From Breznakibacter sp. (GTDB lineage Bacteria; Bacteroidota; Bacteroidia; Bacteroidales; Marinilabiliaceae): a stretch of 34,817 nt of DNA. Position numbers and translations under genes: made by a program. The stretch covers positions 1-34,817 of the forward strand of contig JAGPHP010000008.1 in assembly GCA_018055415.1 (NCBI GenBank), written 5' to 3'. A model generated the notes under the pieces. It was not told the DNA's origin. It was given only the letters and a program-made list of their open reading frames with translations, and ran no database searches. Positions 8,969 to 18,246 of this stretch are shown here, piece after piece (the first letter of the stretch is position 1; every line of letters begins with the position of its first letter).

Positions 8969-9442
8969 ATGGATAATAATTACTTACAACATTTTTTATA
9001 TCCTTCTTCACTTTTCGTAAGTAAAGAACCATACTTAGTCAAGACAATTCTTGGCTCTTGCGTGGCTATTTGCATATGGGACAAAAGACTTAAAATTGGG
9101 GGATTAAATCATTACATGTTACCAACTTGGAATGGTAATGATTTGGCATCTCCCAAATATGGAAATATAGCCATCGATAAACTTATTGAGAAGATGGTTT
9201 TTTACGGCAGTAGGGTCGAAGATCTACAAGCCAAGGTTTTTGGAGGGGGAGAGATGATGGATACTGGCAAAAGTAAAATGTTAATTGGTGAGCGAAATAT
9301 TCGAATTGCGAAATTAATGTTGGAGGAGCGAAAAATTCCAATCATTGCTTCGAGCACTGGTGGAAAGCTTGGAAGAAAGATATTATTCTTTACGGATACG
9401 GGTGAAGTAAGACATAAATTTCTGGAGAAGAAAATAATTTAG
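8969..9442 (+). CDS. cheD: Chemoreceptor glutamine deamidase CheD
   Basis: A 157-residue CheD, the usual length. It deamidates receptor glutamines to glutamates and can bind CheC-type phosphatases. The catalytic Cys lies in TILGSCVAICIWD (C31), with the upstream Thr (T26) and the His of GGLNHYML (H48) forming the expected triad. The KVFGGGEMMD segment is also typical. ATG 8969 was chosen over a TTG one codon earlier. Notably no cheC or cheX gene is found near it, although CheD often pairs with CheC. Confidence 0.93.
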   Translation: MDNNYLQHFLYPSSLFVSKEPYLVKTILGSCVAICIWDKRLKIGGLNHYMLPTWNGNDLASPKYGNIAIDKLIEKMVFYGSRVEDLQAKVFGGGEMMDTGKSKMLIGERNIRIAKLMLEERKIPIIASSTGGKLGRKILFFTDTGEVRHKFLEKKII

Positions 9443-9525
9443 TAAAAGCTCATTTCTCTTGCCTTAAGGTTCATTTTTTTTGTTTATTTTTCGTATCTTA
9501 ATATCATAATCGTAAAGATACTTTC

Positions 9526-10635
9526 GTGGAGAAAAAGATTCGTGTTTTAATTGTTGATGATTCAGCTGTAGTTCGACAAAGTTTGTCCTCAATCTTGGAG
9601 TCTGATCCAGAAATTGAGGTAATGGGAACTGCGGCCGATCCTATCATAGCTGTTAAGAAAATTATGAAGGAAGTTCCCGACGTAATTACGCTTGATATTG
9701 AGATGCCACGAATGGATGGATTGACATTCTTACGCAAGATCATGTCTCAACATCCAATTCCTGTGGTTGTTATCTCATCACTTACCACTGAAGGTACAGA
9801 GGTGGCCATGAAGGCTTTAGAGTATGGCGCTACTGAAATTATTGGTAAGCCCTCAATGAATGCAGCGGAGTTTATCAACGAATCAAAAATATTCTTGTGC
9901 GATGCCGTTAAAGCTGCTGCACAATCTAAACTTTCTCGAAAAAAGAATATTGTTAGCTCTGCACCTTCTACCATCTCTACTAAACCAGCGATGGCAACGA
10001 CTGTAAATCCAAAATATAGTGCAGACGTAATTTTAGAAAAACCAACAGGTCACTCTCAAATTGTTGATACCGACAAAATTATTGTTCTCGGTGCCTCAAC
10101 TGGTGGGACTGAGGCCATCAGACAGTTCCTAAAAACGTTGCCTGATACAGTTCCTGGTATTGCAATTGTTCAGCACATGCCTGAAGGTTTTACCGCCTCT
10201 TTTGCTAATAGTTTGAATAATATCTGTTCGTTAAAAGTCAAAGAGGCAGCTAATGGCGATAAGTTGTCTCAAGGCACTGTTCTCATTGCTCCTGGCAATA
10301 AGCATATGTTGCTTAAGCGTGTTGGTCGCGAATATTTTGTGGAGGTTAAAGAGGGGCCTTTGGTTAATAGGCATCGTCCTGCCGTGGATGTCTTATTTCG
10401 TTCTGCAGCACGTTATGCCGGTAAAAATGCTATTGGTATTATTATGACAGGAATGGGTAATGATGGCGCACGAGGATTATTAGAACTAAAAGAGTCTGGT
10501 GCGCATACCATTGCGCAAGATGAGGCTTCTTCAATTGTTTTTGGAATGCCCAAAGAGGCCATAAAGTTGAATGCCGCTGATAAAATTCTGCCGCTTGATA
10601 AAATTGCAGGATACTTAGTGAGCAAAACTACTTAA
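9526..10635 (+). CDS. cheB: Chemoreceptor methylesterase CheB with receiver domain
   Basis: A 369-residue CheB. The receiver domain at about 4-125 has D11-D12, phosphoacceptor D57 ([10 protein letters not shown]) and the K of IIGKPS. A roughly 50-residue linker follows, then the methylesterase domain at about 178-365 with the catalytic triad S191 (GASTGG), H217 (VQHMPEGF) and D313 (GMGNDGARG). Phosphorylation by CheA should activate demethylation and deamidation of the MCP, giving adaptation together with CheR. Translation starts at GTG 9526, since this is the first start codon matching the conserved beginning ([12 protein letters not shown]). The 83-base gap before it is among the largest in the operon but shows no convincing promoter or terminator. 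Confidence 0.95.
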   Translation: MEKKIRVLIVDDSAVVRQSLSSILESDPEIEVMGTAADPIIAVKKIMKEVPDVITLDIEMPRMDGLTFLRKIMSQHPIPVVVISSLTTEGTEVAMKALEYGATEIIGKPSMNAAEFINESKIFLCDAVKAAAQSKLSRKKNIVSSAPSTISTKPAMATTVNPKYSADVILEKPTGHSQIVDTDKIIVLGASTGGTEAIRQFLKTLPDTVPGIAIVQHMPEGFTASFANSLNNICSLKVKEAANGDKLSQGTVLIAPGNKHMLLKRVGREYFVEVKEGPLVNRHRPAVDVLFRSAARYAGKNAIGIIMTGMGNDGARGLLELKESGAHTIAQDEASSIVFGMPKEAIKLNAADKILPLDKIAGYLVSKTT

Positions 10636-10667
10636 TAAGGAGTGAAAGAAGTTATTAAACTTGAAAG

Positions 10668-12545
10668 ATGAAAAAAAGAAAGTTAAGTGAATTAATAAAT
10701 AGATATACTATAAGGGGGGGAGTTATTGGACTAACCCTTTTTGTTTTGACTCTCCTTTTTAGTTTAAACTCACAGCTATTTCTGAGCGGTAATAGAACCT
10801 TAGTGGATCTATTTATTCTGTTTCCTGGATTATGGGTTGCTTTGGCTTTACCTTTCGTGTTTGGTTTAGTGGGCTACTATTTATCCCAAAGTTTTGTTAA
10901 ACGAATAATTAAACAACAAGAAAAGATAGAGATTGAAGCGCATCGCTCAGTCTTTGTTCTCGACTTTGTTGAAAATTTACGTTCGGGTGATTTTGAAACA
11001 GATATTCCTGAGTTAAAGAATAACGATCAATTAAGTACATCCTTACGAAACCTTCGTGAATATCTTATAGAGAGTAAACACGAAGAGGGGCAACGACGAA
11101 TTGAAGAGAAACAAAGAGCTTGGGTTACTCAGGGATTTGCTCAATTTGGCGAATTACTACGTAATAATAATGATAACCTCGAAGCACTTTCATTAGATAT
11201 TATTAGCTATTTAGTTAACTATTTGAAGATTAATCAAGGAGGTTTCTTCCTAATTAATAGTAACGATGCTGGTGATAAATATTTCGAACTGAAAGCTTTT
11301 GTGGCTTATGATCGTCGCAAATTTGCCGACAAAATCATTAGTTGGGGTGAGGGTTTGATTGGTCGATGTGGTCTTGAAAAAGAGACTATTTACATGACCG
11401 ATATTCCTAATAATTATCTTAATGTAACTTCGGGTTTGGGTGAAGCCAATCCAAGAGCATTATTGATTGTACCACTGAAGATTAACGATGAAATATATGG
11501 TGTTATTGAATTGGCTTCATTTAATCCATTTGAGCCGTTCCAAATTGAATTTATTGAAAAGGCAGCTGAGAGTATTGCATCAACAATTGCGACGGTAAAA
11601 ATAAATATCCAAACAGCTAAATTACTCCGCGAGACTCAAATTCAAGCTGAAAAAATGCTTCAACAAGAGGAGGAGTTGCGTCAGAATCTAGAGGAGATGC
11701 AAGCTACTCAAGAGGAGTCTGAACGTCGTGAAATTGAGATGAAGGGTATTCTTGAGGCAATTGATCACTCTGTGATTAGTTGCGAATTTGAAACGGATGG
11801 AACTCTTCTTTCGGTAAATCAGATATTTCTTAAGACATTTAAATATTCTATTGAAGAGGTTGAATTCCAGAATATTAAGATCTTCTTTTTCAAAGATGAT
11901 CACGACCAGATTCAGAAAATTCTAGATGATCTAAGGGCGGGTAATAACTTTAAGAATAGACTTCGACGACGTACTAAACTTGGTGAAGAGATTTTCCTAC
12001 TTTCAACATTTACTCCTGTTATGGATAGCGAGGGTGAGATTATTAAAATCCTCTCTCTTGAAATTGATGTGACCGAACAAGTGAGAATGGAAGAACAGGT
12101 TAAAAATGCCAAAGATGAGTTGGGAATACGCTTGGAAGAGGCCAAAAATGAGGTTAAGGAGCAATTTAAGGTATTAGAGCAATCTCGTTTGCGCAATGAA
12201 AAGACTCTTGAGGGTGCATTAGATGCCATTGTTACTATAAATAATGATGGAACAGTTGAGTTCTTTAATCTTGCAGCAGAAAAGTTGTGGGGTTTTAGTC
12301 GTTCGGAGGTGATAGGGAATAATATATCCATGTTATTTTCGGCAGAAACAATTAGTTCTGAGGAGTTTGTGGCTGCCTACGTGAATCCTGCCGCTGAGAA
12401 AATTGTTGGAGAACGACGAGAAGTTCCTATTCGCAATAAATTTGGTGATGATGTAGCAGTTCTTTTCCTCTTATCTGAAGCAAAGGTGGGAGATGATCAC
12501 TCATATACTGCCTTTATCCAGAATATTGAGGTAGAGTTATTCTAA
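10668..12545 (+). CDS. Membrane GAF-PAS-PAS protein without an enzymatic output domain
   Basis: A 625-residue protein with two membrane segments near the N-terminus (about 17-38 and 46-72), a linker, a GAF domain (about 155-315), a coiled coil rich in Gln/Glu (about 325-355), PAS1 (about 355-480), a second coiled coil, and PAS2 (about 510-615). It ends shortly after PAS2, with no kinase, cyclase, phosphatase or MCP domain. The GAF domain contains GEGLIGRCGLEKETIYMTD and the SGLGEANP stretch, closely echoed in the genes at 14823 and 15607. It may sense a small molecule or redox state and pass this to a partner by coiled-coil contact, perhaps the phosphatase encoded at 15607. It follows cheB by 32 bases. 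Confidence 0.85.
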   Translation: MKKRKLSELINRYTIRGGVIGLTLFVLTLLFSLNSQLFLSGNRTLVDLFILFPGLWVALALPFVFGLVGYYLSQSFVKRIIKQQEKIEIEAHRSVFVLDFVENLRSGDFETDIPELKNNDQLSTSLRNLREYLIESKHEEGQRRIEEKQRAWVTQGFAQFGELLRNNNDNLEALSLDIISYLVNYLKINQGGFFLINSNDAGDKYFELKAFVAYDRRKFADKIISWGEGLIGRCGLEKETIYMTDIPNNYLNVTSGLGEANPRALLIVPLKINDEIYGVIELASFNPFEPFQIEFIEKAAESIASTIATVKINIQTAKLLRETQIQAEKMLQQEEELRQNLEEMQATQEESERREIEMKGILEAIDHSVISCEFETDGTLLSVNQIFLKTFKYSIEEVEFQNIKIFFFKDDHDQIQKILDDLRAGNNFKNRLRRRTKLGEEIFLLSTFTPVMDSEGEIIKILSLEIDVTEQVRMEEQVKNAKDELGIRLEEAKNEVKEQFKVLEQSRLRNEKTLEGALDAIVTINNDGTVEFFNLAAEKLWGFSRSEVIGNNISMLFSAETISSEEFVAAYVNPAAEKIVGERREVPIRNKFGDDVAVLFLLSEAKVGDDHSYTAFIQNIEVELF

Positions 12546-12562
12546 TTAAATAAAGGGCACTT

Positions 12563-13408
12563 ATGGCTATCTCATACAGTGATTTCCTGTTGGAACTTAA
12601 AAAGCATACTCCCTACGACTTTATGGAGTATTCGCATAACTCTATCCATAGGAGAATAACAAAAGTTCTAACCGATTATGCTCTTGATTTGGATTCGATG
12701 GTTGAGCGTATCAAGACGGACTCGGATTTTGTTGAGAAAATTGTTGAAGAAATAACTGTTAATACCACCGAACTTTTTCGTGATCCCGATGTGTGGGTAT
12801 ATCTTTATGAGAATGTATATCCAAAATTAAAGAATAAGAAGAGTATTAATATCTGGCATGCTGGTTGTTCGTCTGGTCAAGAGGTGTATTCCAATATGAT
12901 TTTGCTTAATGAGCTTGGATTACTTGATAAAAGTAAAATTTTTGCAACCGATTTAAATCAACGTGTATTAAACTCTGCAAAGTCTGGAAAATATAAATAT
13001 CGCTTTAATAAGAAGTATATTGACAATTTTACGCATGTAATAAGTAAGGTCTCTTTTCAAGGCGATAATCCAAATCCATTTGAAAAATACTTTGTCATTA
13101 ATGAGGAGGAAGACACCATGCAGATTTTATCGGAGTTTAGGAAAATTCCCGATTTCAAAAAGCATGATTTGGTAAGTGTACATAGCCCTTTTGCACACAA
13201 ATTCGATATAATTTTTTGTCGTAATGTATTGATTTATTTTAATACAGGTTTGCAAGATCGAATTGTAAAGTTGTTTCATGAGCACACTTTTGATGGAGGA
13301 TTTTTAATTCTTGGAGCTCATGAAAACCTAAGTGGGTTCTTTAAGACAAAATATATACGGGAAAGTTTTGTGTACAAACGCACAGGTATTTTTCATATGA
13401 AATTTTAA
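12563..13408 (+). CDS. Second CheR-family methyltransferase
   Basis: A 281-residue CheR homologue. Motif I is HAGCSSGQE (H99-E107; Q replaces the first Glu of the usual GEE), the acidic SAM-ribose residue is D130 (ATDLNQ), and FCRNVLIYFN (C219-N221) is intact, so SAM binding and catalysis are plausible. TTELFRDPDVW is the usual entry to the catalytic domain. The N-terminal helical part is recognisable but short. It follows the GAF/PAS protein by 17 bases and precedes a degenerate paralogue. Its substrate may be a protein other than the MCP, for example one of the GAF/PAS coiled coils. Confidence 0.88.
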   Translation: MAISYSDFLLELKKHTPYDFMEYSHNSIHRRITKVLTDYALDLDSMVERIKTDSDFVEKIVEEITVNTTELFRDPDVWVYLYENVYPKLKNKKSINIWHAGCSSGQEVYSNMILLNELGLLDKSKIFATDLNQRVLNSAKSGKYKYRFNKKYIDNFTHVISKVSFQGDNPNPFEKYFVINEEEDTMQILSEFRKIPDFKKHDLVSVHSPFAHKFDIIFCRNVLIYFNTGLQDRIVKLFHEHTFDGGFLILGAHENLSGFFKTKYIRESFVYKRTGIFHMKF

Positions 13409-13420
13409 TAGTTTTTCGTA

Positions 13421-14248
13421 ATGGCGATATCTTTGGGTATAAATGAGTTGAAATCGATGGTTGAATCGCTAACAGATAAGTTAGGGTTTGACTATTCTTT
13501 AATCTCCATATCATTTTTAAAGAGGCGATTGAACTTAGTCTTTGATGAATTGAATATCAAAAAGACAGAGTCTTTTATTGATAACTTAACTGATCGTGAG
13601 TTTGCAGATAAATTCTATTACAATTTAGCTGTTCCAACCTCTGAGTTATTTCGCGATCCCTCTTTTTGGCGATCATTGAGAAGTAAGGTTCTTAGTAATG
13701 ACGAAAATAGAGGTATTGTATGGTTTCCAGACGCCTCCTCTGGTGAAGAAATTTTTACACTCCTTATCCTGCTTTCTGAAATGGGATTGCTCGACTCCTA
13801 TGAGATACATTGTACTCATCAATCAAATGTTAAATTGCAAGAGATTGGACAAGGAATTTTGAAAGCTAAGAATATCGATATTAATGAAAATAATTTTAAG
13901 CGTTTTGGCACAAAAGGATCGCTCTCAGACTATTTTGATAATACCGAGCAAGGGCTTCAACTTAAGGCAATTTATGCCGGAAAGCTAGTGTGCCATAATC
14001 ATCATTTTATGCAGCATACTTTTATTAAAAAGCCATCAATTGTTATTTTTAGAAATAGCATGTTGTATTTTACCAAAAAAGGGGCGTGTGATGCCCTGAT
14101 TTCAATCTATAACGAAATGGCACCTAAGGGTTTTCTCGCGGTTGGTGTTAAAGAGAGTTTACATGGACCTGTATTGTCAAATATGGTTTGTTTTGACAAT
14201 GCAGAACAAATTTATATGCGTCATCCAGCTGCAGTCACTGAGTTATGA
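13421..14248 (+). CDS. Degenerate CheR-like protein, probably not an active methyltransferase
   Basis: A 275-residue homologue of the preceding CheR. The overall order is kept (helical N-terminus, PTSELFRDPSFW, then a motif I region), but the SAM site is altered. Motif I reads WFPDASSGEE, with Asp (D104) where active CheR has the first Gly. The ribose-binding Asp of TDL/TDI is His (H133 in CTHQSN). The CRN triplet before the IYF strand is FRN (R211, N212). I infer that it binds SAM poorly or not at all and may act as a partner of the active CheR at 12563, as a decoy, or as a pentapeptide reader. Its stop overlaps the next start (ATGA at 14245-14248). Confidence 0.82.
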   Translation: MAISLGINELKSMVESLTDKLGFDYSLISISFLKRRLNLVFDELNIKKTESFIDNLTDREFADKFYYNLAVPTSELFRDPSFWRSLRSKVLSNDENRGIVWFPDASSGEEIFTLLILLSEMGLLDSYEIHCTHQSNVKLQEIGQGILKAKNIDINENNFKRFGTKGSLSDYFDNTEQGLQLKAIYAGKLVCHNHHFMQHTFIKKPSIVIFRNSMLYFTKKGACDALISIYNEMAPKGFLAVGVKESLHGPVLSNMVCFDNAEQIYMRHPAAVTEL

Positions 14249-14823
14249 GTTTAGATAGAAAATATAAAGCGGTTGTAATTGGTGGATCTGCAGGCAGTTT
14301 TGCGGTAGTATCTAAAATATTAGCGCAATTAAATAAAGAGTTTCCTCTACCAATTATTCTTTGTTTGCACCGCCTAAAGCATGTGCGTTCTGGTCTTGTA
14401 GAAGGACTGAATCTGAAATCAAATATTGAGGTTGTAGAACCTTTTGATAAAGAGAAAATAATGGCTGGTCGGGTTTATTTGGCTCCTGCTAATTATCATC
14501 TCTTTCTTGATTTTGATTATACGTTTTCACTCTCCACCGAGGAGGTTTTAAATCATTCAAGACCTTTAATAGATCATACACTGAGTTCGGCGGGATTTCT
14601 ATATCGTGAAAAGCTTGTTGGAATACTCCTAACGGGTGCCAATAGAGATGGTGCTAAAGGGATGAAGGATATAGCCGATAAAAAGGGTTTTACTATTGTT
14701 CAGGATCCTTCTACTTGCGAAGTTGATACAATGCCCAAAGCGGCTCTTAAGATTATGTCACCCGATTTGATTCTTGATTACAATGGGATCATTAATTTTT
14801 TAAACTCTTTGGAAGCTTACTGA
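14245..14823 (+). CDS. CheB-type methylesterase domain without receiver
   Basis: A 192-residue protein consisting only of the CheB catalytic domain. The triad is present: S15 in VIGGSAGS, H42 in LCLHRLKHV, D135 in LLTGANRDGAKG. With no receiver domain it lacks the phosphorylation control of the first CheB. The flanking residues differ from classical CheB (GGSAGS for GASxGG, LHRL for QHMP), hinting at another substrate. Overlaps of four bases with the CheR-like gene before and one base (TGATG) with the GAF gene after suggest a coupled CheR/CheR-like/CheB/GAF unit. Related domains occur fused as CheB-CheR-PAS hybrids in other bacteria; here they are separate proteins. Confidence 0.87.
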   Translation: MSLDRKYKAVVIGGSAGSFAVVSKILAQLNKEFPLPIILCLHRLKHVRSGLVEGLNLKSNIEVVEPFDKEKIMAGRVYLAPANYHLFLDFDYTFSLSTEEVLNHSRPLIDHTLSSAGFLYREKLVGILLTGANRDGAKGMKDIADKKGFTIVQDPSTCEVDTMPKAALKIMSPDLILDYNGIINFLNSLEAY

Positions 14824-15590
14824 TGAAGAATTCAAGATTTGATTGGATAATTGGCTTGCCACTTGTGGGAATTGTTTTTATAGTTATAAAGTATCTATTG
14901 AATGATCTCCCTATTGATGCCACTTTTGTGATGGTTGATTTAATAGCAATTACCTCTATTGTACTATTTGCCGTATTGCACTTAAAGCGCTTCAACGATT
15001 GGGTATCGAAGATGGATAGTGATTGGCTTGAGCATCAGAAGCAGATTGATTATCTGCAATCTACTATCAAGAGGCAGCAAGATGTTATTAATGAGCATGA
15101 AGGTAAAGCACTTGAGGTTGAAAAGGATGCCGCAAAAATTCAGGCGATTATCACTCAGACTCGCTCACTTCAAACAATAAAAGGAGCTCAAGGACGAATT
15201 AAGAAGTTACTTCCGCTCTTAGCTGGTTATTATGAAGTTTCGGCGGGGGTAGTTTATACTCTTAATAAATCAACCTCTTTGTTCGATCCTGTTGAGAAAT
15301 ATGCCTTAGATAAGTCCATCGTGATTCCTTCGGTTGAGCGTGGAATTGGATTGTGTGGTGAGGTTATTTTAACAAAAGAGGTACGTGTAATTTCTTCCAT
15401 ACCCGACGAGTATTTGGTTGTAACAACTGGATTAGGCGAAGCAAAGCCCTGCTTTCTGACACTTCTTCCCATAATATTTGATGATAATGTTGTTGGACTA
15501 ATTGAGCTTGCTTCTTTTAAAATGCTTAAAATTGATGCTGGTTGGAATGAATTAAATAGTGAAATTGCTAATTTATTAGCAAAAGATTGA
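14823..15590 (+). CDS. Membrane GAF-domain protein without output domain
   Basis: 255 residues: two membrane segments (about 8-28 and 33-54), a coiled coil (about 60-105) and one GAF domain (about 108-252), with nothing after it. The GAF domain contains GIGLCGEVILTKEVRVISS and TTGLGEAKP, the same landmarks as the GAF domains at 10668 and 15607. It starts within the stop codon of the CheB-like gene and ends 16 bases before the SpoIIE phosphatase gene. It may form a mixed coiled-coil complex with the phosphatase, whose own layout (two membrane segments, coiled coil, GAF) is the same. Ligand unknown. Confidence 0.82.
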   Translation: MKNSRFDWIIGLPLVGIVFIVIKYLLNDLPIDATFVMVDLIAITSIVLFAVLHLKRFNDWVSKMDSDWLEHQKQIDYLQSTIKRQQDVINEHEGKALEVEKDAAKIQAIITQTRSLQTIKGAQGRIKKLLPLLAGYYEVSAGVVYTLNKSTSLFDPVEKYALDKSIVIPSVERGIGLCGEVILTKEVRVISSIPDEYLVVTTGLGEAKPCFLTLLPIIFDDNVVGLIELASFKMLKIDAGWNELNSEIANLLAKD

Positions 15591-15606
15591 TTATAATTGC
15601 ATACTT

Positions 15607-18219
15607 ATGCCTTTAACTGCCGATAGAAATAGTATTAAAAAACGGTTTAGTCTTAAACTTTTTAGTGAGTTAGAACTCTTTGTTCTGCACGTCACTACTA
15701 TGTTTGTATTGTTAATTACGTGGGCTGGATTTCTCTCATTTGTAAGTCAACCTTTTCATATTCTATCGATCATTCAACTACATAGCTCGTTTGTGGTTTG
15801 GCTTATTGATGCAATTATTGTGGCGCTTCCCTTTGCCATCATTTATAGTCGCAACTCCCGTTATCTATATGCTAAAAAGTTGGAGAGCGAGCTTAATGAA
15901 CTTAAGCGTAAAGTTGAATCAAACATTGAAACGGCATCACTAATTGGAGAAGGTCGTCTTGAGCAAATTGTTGCTGGGGATGACAAAATGGCTCAAACGC
16001 TGCTTCAAATGGGGCAGAAATTAAAAGAAAATAAAGTGAAAGAAGACTCCTTGCAGTGGATAACTAAAGGTAAGGAGATCTTAAACGATACGTTACGTTC
16101 TCATAACGACTTAGATAGCCTCTCGAGAGGGGTTGTGAAATTGATTGTAGATTATACTAAAGCAGTTCAGGGAACCATTTTTTTGTTGGATAATGGCGAC
16201 GTTCTTAGAAATGTCTCTACTTATGCGTACAATCGCTATAGATATCTAAATCAAGAGATCTCAATCGGGAAGGGGCTTATAGGTCAAGTTGCTTACGAAA
16301 AGCAGATGATTCATCGGACTGAATTACCAGACGATTACTGCTCTATTTCGAGTGGACTATTGGGTGATGCAAAACCAAAATCAATTATTATTATCCCTCT
16401 TTTGCAAGAGGAGGAGTTGCAGGGAGTACTTGAATTAGCCTTTATTGATAGCTTTTTGCCAAAATATAAGCTTCTTTTTGCCGAGGAGTTGAGTAACATG
16501 ATTGGTCGAACAATCTTTAATTTAAAAGTTACAAGACAAACAGAGATTCTTTTGCGCGAGTCGCAAGAGATGACAAAGGCTTTGCGTATCAATGAAGAGA
16601 AGCTTCAACAAAATGCGTTGGAGGTGCTTGCATCAAAGGAGCAGTTGGAAAAATCAAATGTTTTACTTGAAACTCAATTCGTGGAGGTTGAGAATGGCCG
16701 TAAACGTTTGCAAGCGTTATTGACGAATGCATCTGAATTTATCTCAATCTATGATAGCGAAAGAAGACTTATCTATGAGTCTCCATCGGTAAAGCGAATT
16801 CTAGGATATGACGATAGCGATAGTGTCTTGGGGATGGATCCTGATCTATTAACTCCAAGAGGTTTAAAAACGATAGGAGCACTTTTTCAGTTTCTTTATG
16901 ATACTCCTGGAGGGGAGATGACAGCCCAGTATAATTATCTAAAGAAGAGCGGGGAAAAGATATTCCTTGAAACAAAAGGGAAGAACTTATTACACGATCC
17001 CGCTATTAAGGGTATCATATTAAATACTCAAGATATTACCGAACGCAAACGGGCGGAAAAAGAGGAGAGAATGAAGAGTAGAATGCAATCTCTCTCTGAG
17101 AACTCTCCCGATATGATTATTCGTGTAAACCCTTTAGGAAGGCTAGTTTATTTCAACCCTGCACTTGCTAAATTCATAGGTGTCGAGAGTGTTGATCTTG
17201 TTAAGCGAAGAATCTATGATTTGCCTCTTGGAGAGCTCTTCTCTCAATTCGTTGAAGGAGCTTTGGACTCAATAAAATCGAATAATCTTCAAGTTGTTTC
17301 AGAGATTGAAGTTATTAGTGGTGAAGAGCTTAGAGTGATGGAGGTTAAGGCCATCCCTGAATTAGGTGACGATAAGGAGCTCGAAACAATCTTATTTGTT
17401 GTGCATGATGTAACCGAGTTGAAGTTAATAGAACAAGAGATAAAAGAGAAAAATAAAAAGATCTCTGACAGTATTAACTATGCTCAGAGGATTCAAACCT
17501 CAATTTTACCTGATACAAGAGTTTTACAGCACTATTTCCCTCGATCCTTTATTTTTTATAGGCCAAAGGATATTGTTAGTGGTGATTTCCCTTGGTTTTT
17601 TGTGAAGGACGATGTTTATTATATTGCGGCAGTTGACTGTACCGGACACGGGGTGCCTGGAGCTCTCCTCTCATTTATTGGGTACTTTTTATTAAATAAC
17701 ATAGTTAATATTGATAAAAATCAATCAGCTGCTGAGATTCTTGAGACTCTGCATCAGCTCGTTAGAACAACTCTTCGTCAAGATCAGGATGGGGCTAATG
17801 GTAGGGATGGTATGGATTTGGCTTTGTGTAAAATTGACTCTAAAAAGGGAGAACTTCAATATGCAGGTGCCCATCGACCACTCTATTATCTTCGTGATGG
17901 TGAGTTAATTGAGTATGCAGGATCTAGAAAAGCGATCGGAGGTATTCCTCTTGCAAAAAAAATTGAGAAGGAATTTGAAAATCATGTCATTAACTATCGG
18001 AAAGGTGATAAATTTTTTATATTTTCGGATGGATTACCAGATCAGTTAGGAGGCCCAGAAGGAAAAAAATATCAAGCTAAACGAATTCGAGAGTCGTTAA
18101 CAGAGAATAGTAATCAAACTATGGCACATTTTGCACGCTTTTTCTCACAAGATTTCCATGAATGGATTGGAAATGAGAAACAAGTTGATGATGTTTTGCT
18201 AATAGGAATAGAATTGTAA
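15607..18219 (+). CDS. Membrane GAF-PAS-PAS-SpoIIE (PP2C-type) phosphatase, SiaA-like
   Basis: 870 residues: two membrane segments (about 21-46 and 58-82), a HAMP-like linker (about 90-145), GAF (about 160-310), a coiled coil (about 310-365), PAS1 (about 365-485), PAS2 (about 490-615), and a SpoIIE-type PP2C serine/threonine phosphatase domain (about 625-870). Metal-binding acids are in place: D660 (SGDFPWFF), D677 (DCTGHGVPGA), D808 (FSDGLPDQLGG), D861-D862 at the end. It is directly followed by SiaB- and SiaC-like genes, so by analogy with Pseudomonas SiaA its substrate should be the phosphorylated SiaC-like protein. Sensory input may come through GAF/PAS and through the CheR/CheB-like neighbours. 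One departure from family consensus is GDFPW instead of GDFYW. Confidence 0.92.
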   Translation: MPLTADRNSIKKRFSLKLFSELELFVLHVTTMFVLLITWAGFLSFVSQPFHILSIIQLHSSFVVWLIDAIIVALPFAIIYSRNSRYLYAKKLESELNELKRKVESNIETASLIGEGRLEQIVAGDDKMAQTLLQMGQKLKENKVKEDSLQWITKGKEILNDTLRSHNDLDSLSRGVVKLIVDYTKAVQGTIFLLDNGDVLRNVSTYAYNRYRYLNQEISIGKGLIGQVAYEKQMIHRTELPDDYCSISSGLLGDAKPKSIIIIPLLQEEELQGVLELAFIDSFLPKYKLLFAEELSNMIGRTIFNLKVTRQTEILLRESQEMTKALRINEEKLQQNALEVLASKEQLEKSNVLLETQFVEVENGRKRLQALLTNASEFISIYDSERRLIYESPSVKRILGYDDSDSVLGMDPDLLTPRGLKTIGALFQFLYDTPGGEMTAQYNYLKKSGEKIFLETKGKNLLHDPAIKGIILNTQDITERKRAEKEERMKSRMQSLSENSPDMIIRVNPLGRLVYFNPALAKFIGVESVDLVKRRIYDLPLGELFSQFVEGALDSIKSNNLQVVSEIEVISGEELRVMEVKAIPELGDDKELETILFVVHDVTELKLIEQEIKEKNKKISDSINYAQRIQTSILPDTRVLQHYFPRSFIFYRPKDIVSGDFPWFFVKDDVYYIAAVDCTGHGVPGALLSFIGYFLLNNIVNIDKNQSAAEILETLHQLVRTTLRQDQDGANGRDGMDLALCKIDSKKGELQYAGAHRPLYYLRDGELIEYAGSRKAIGGIPLAKKIEKEFENHVINYRKGDKFFIFSDGLPDQLGGPEGKKYQAKRIRESLTENSNQTMAHFARFFSQDFHEWIGNEKQVDDVLLIGIEL

Positions 18220-18246
18220 CTATATTTGAGCTTAATTTCTATTTAC

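Noticed and set aside
9443-9525. Possible internal promoter or terminator before cheB
   Set aside because: An 8-base palindrome (CCTTAAGG) and a T run occur, but no usable hairpin. The only -7-like match (TACTTTCG) overlaps the GTG start.
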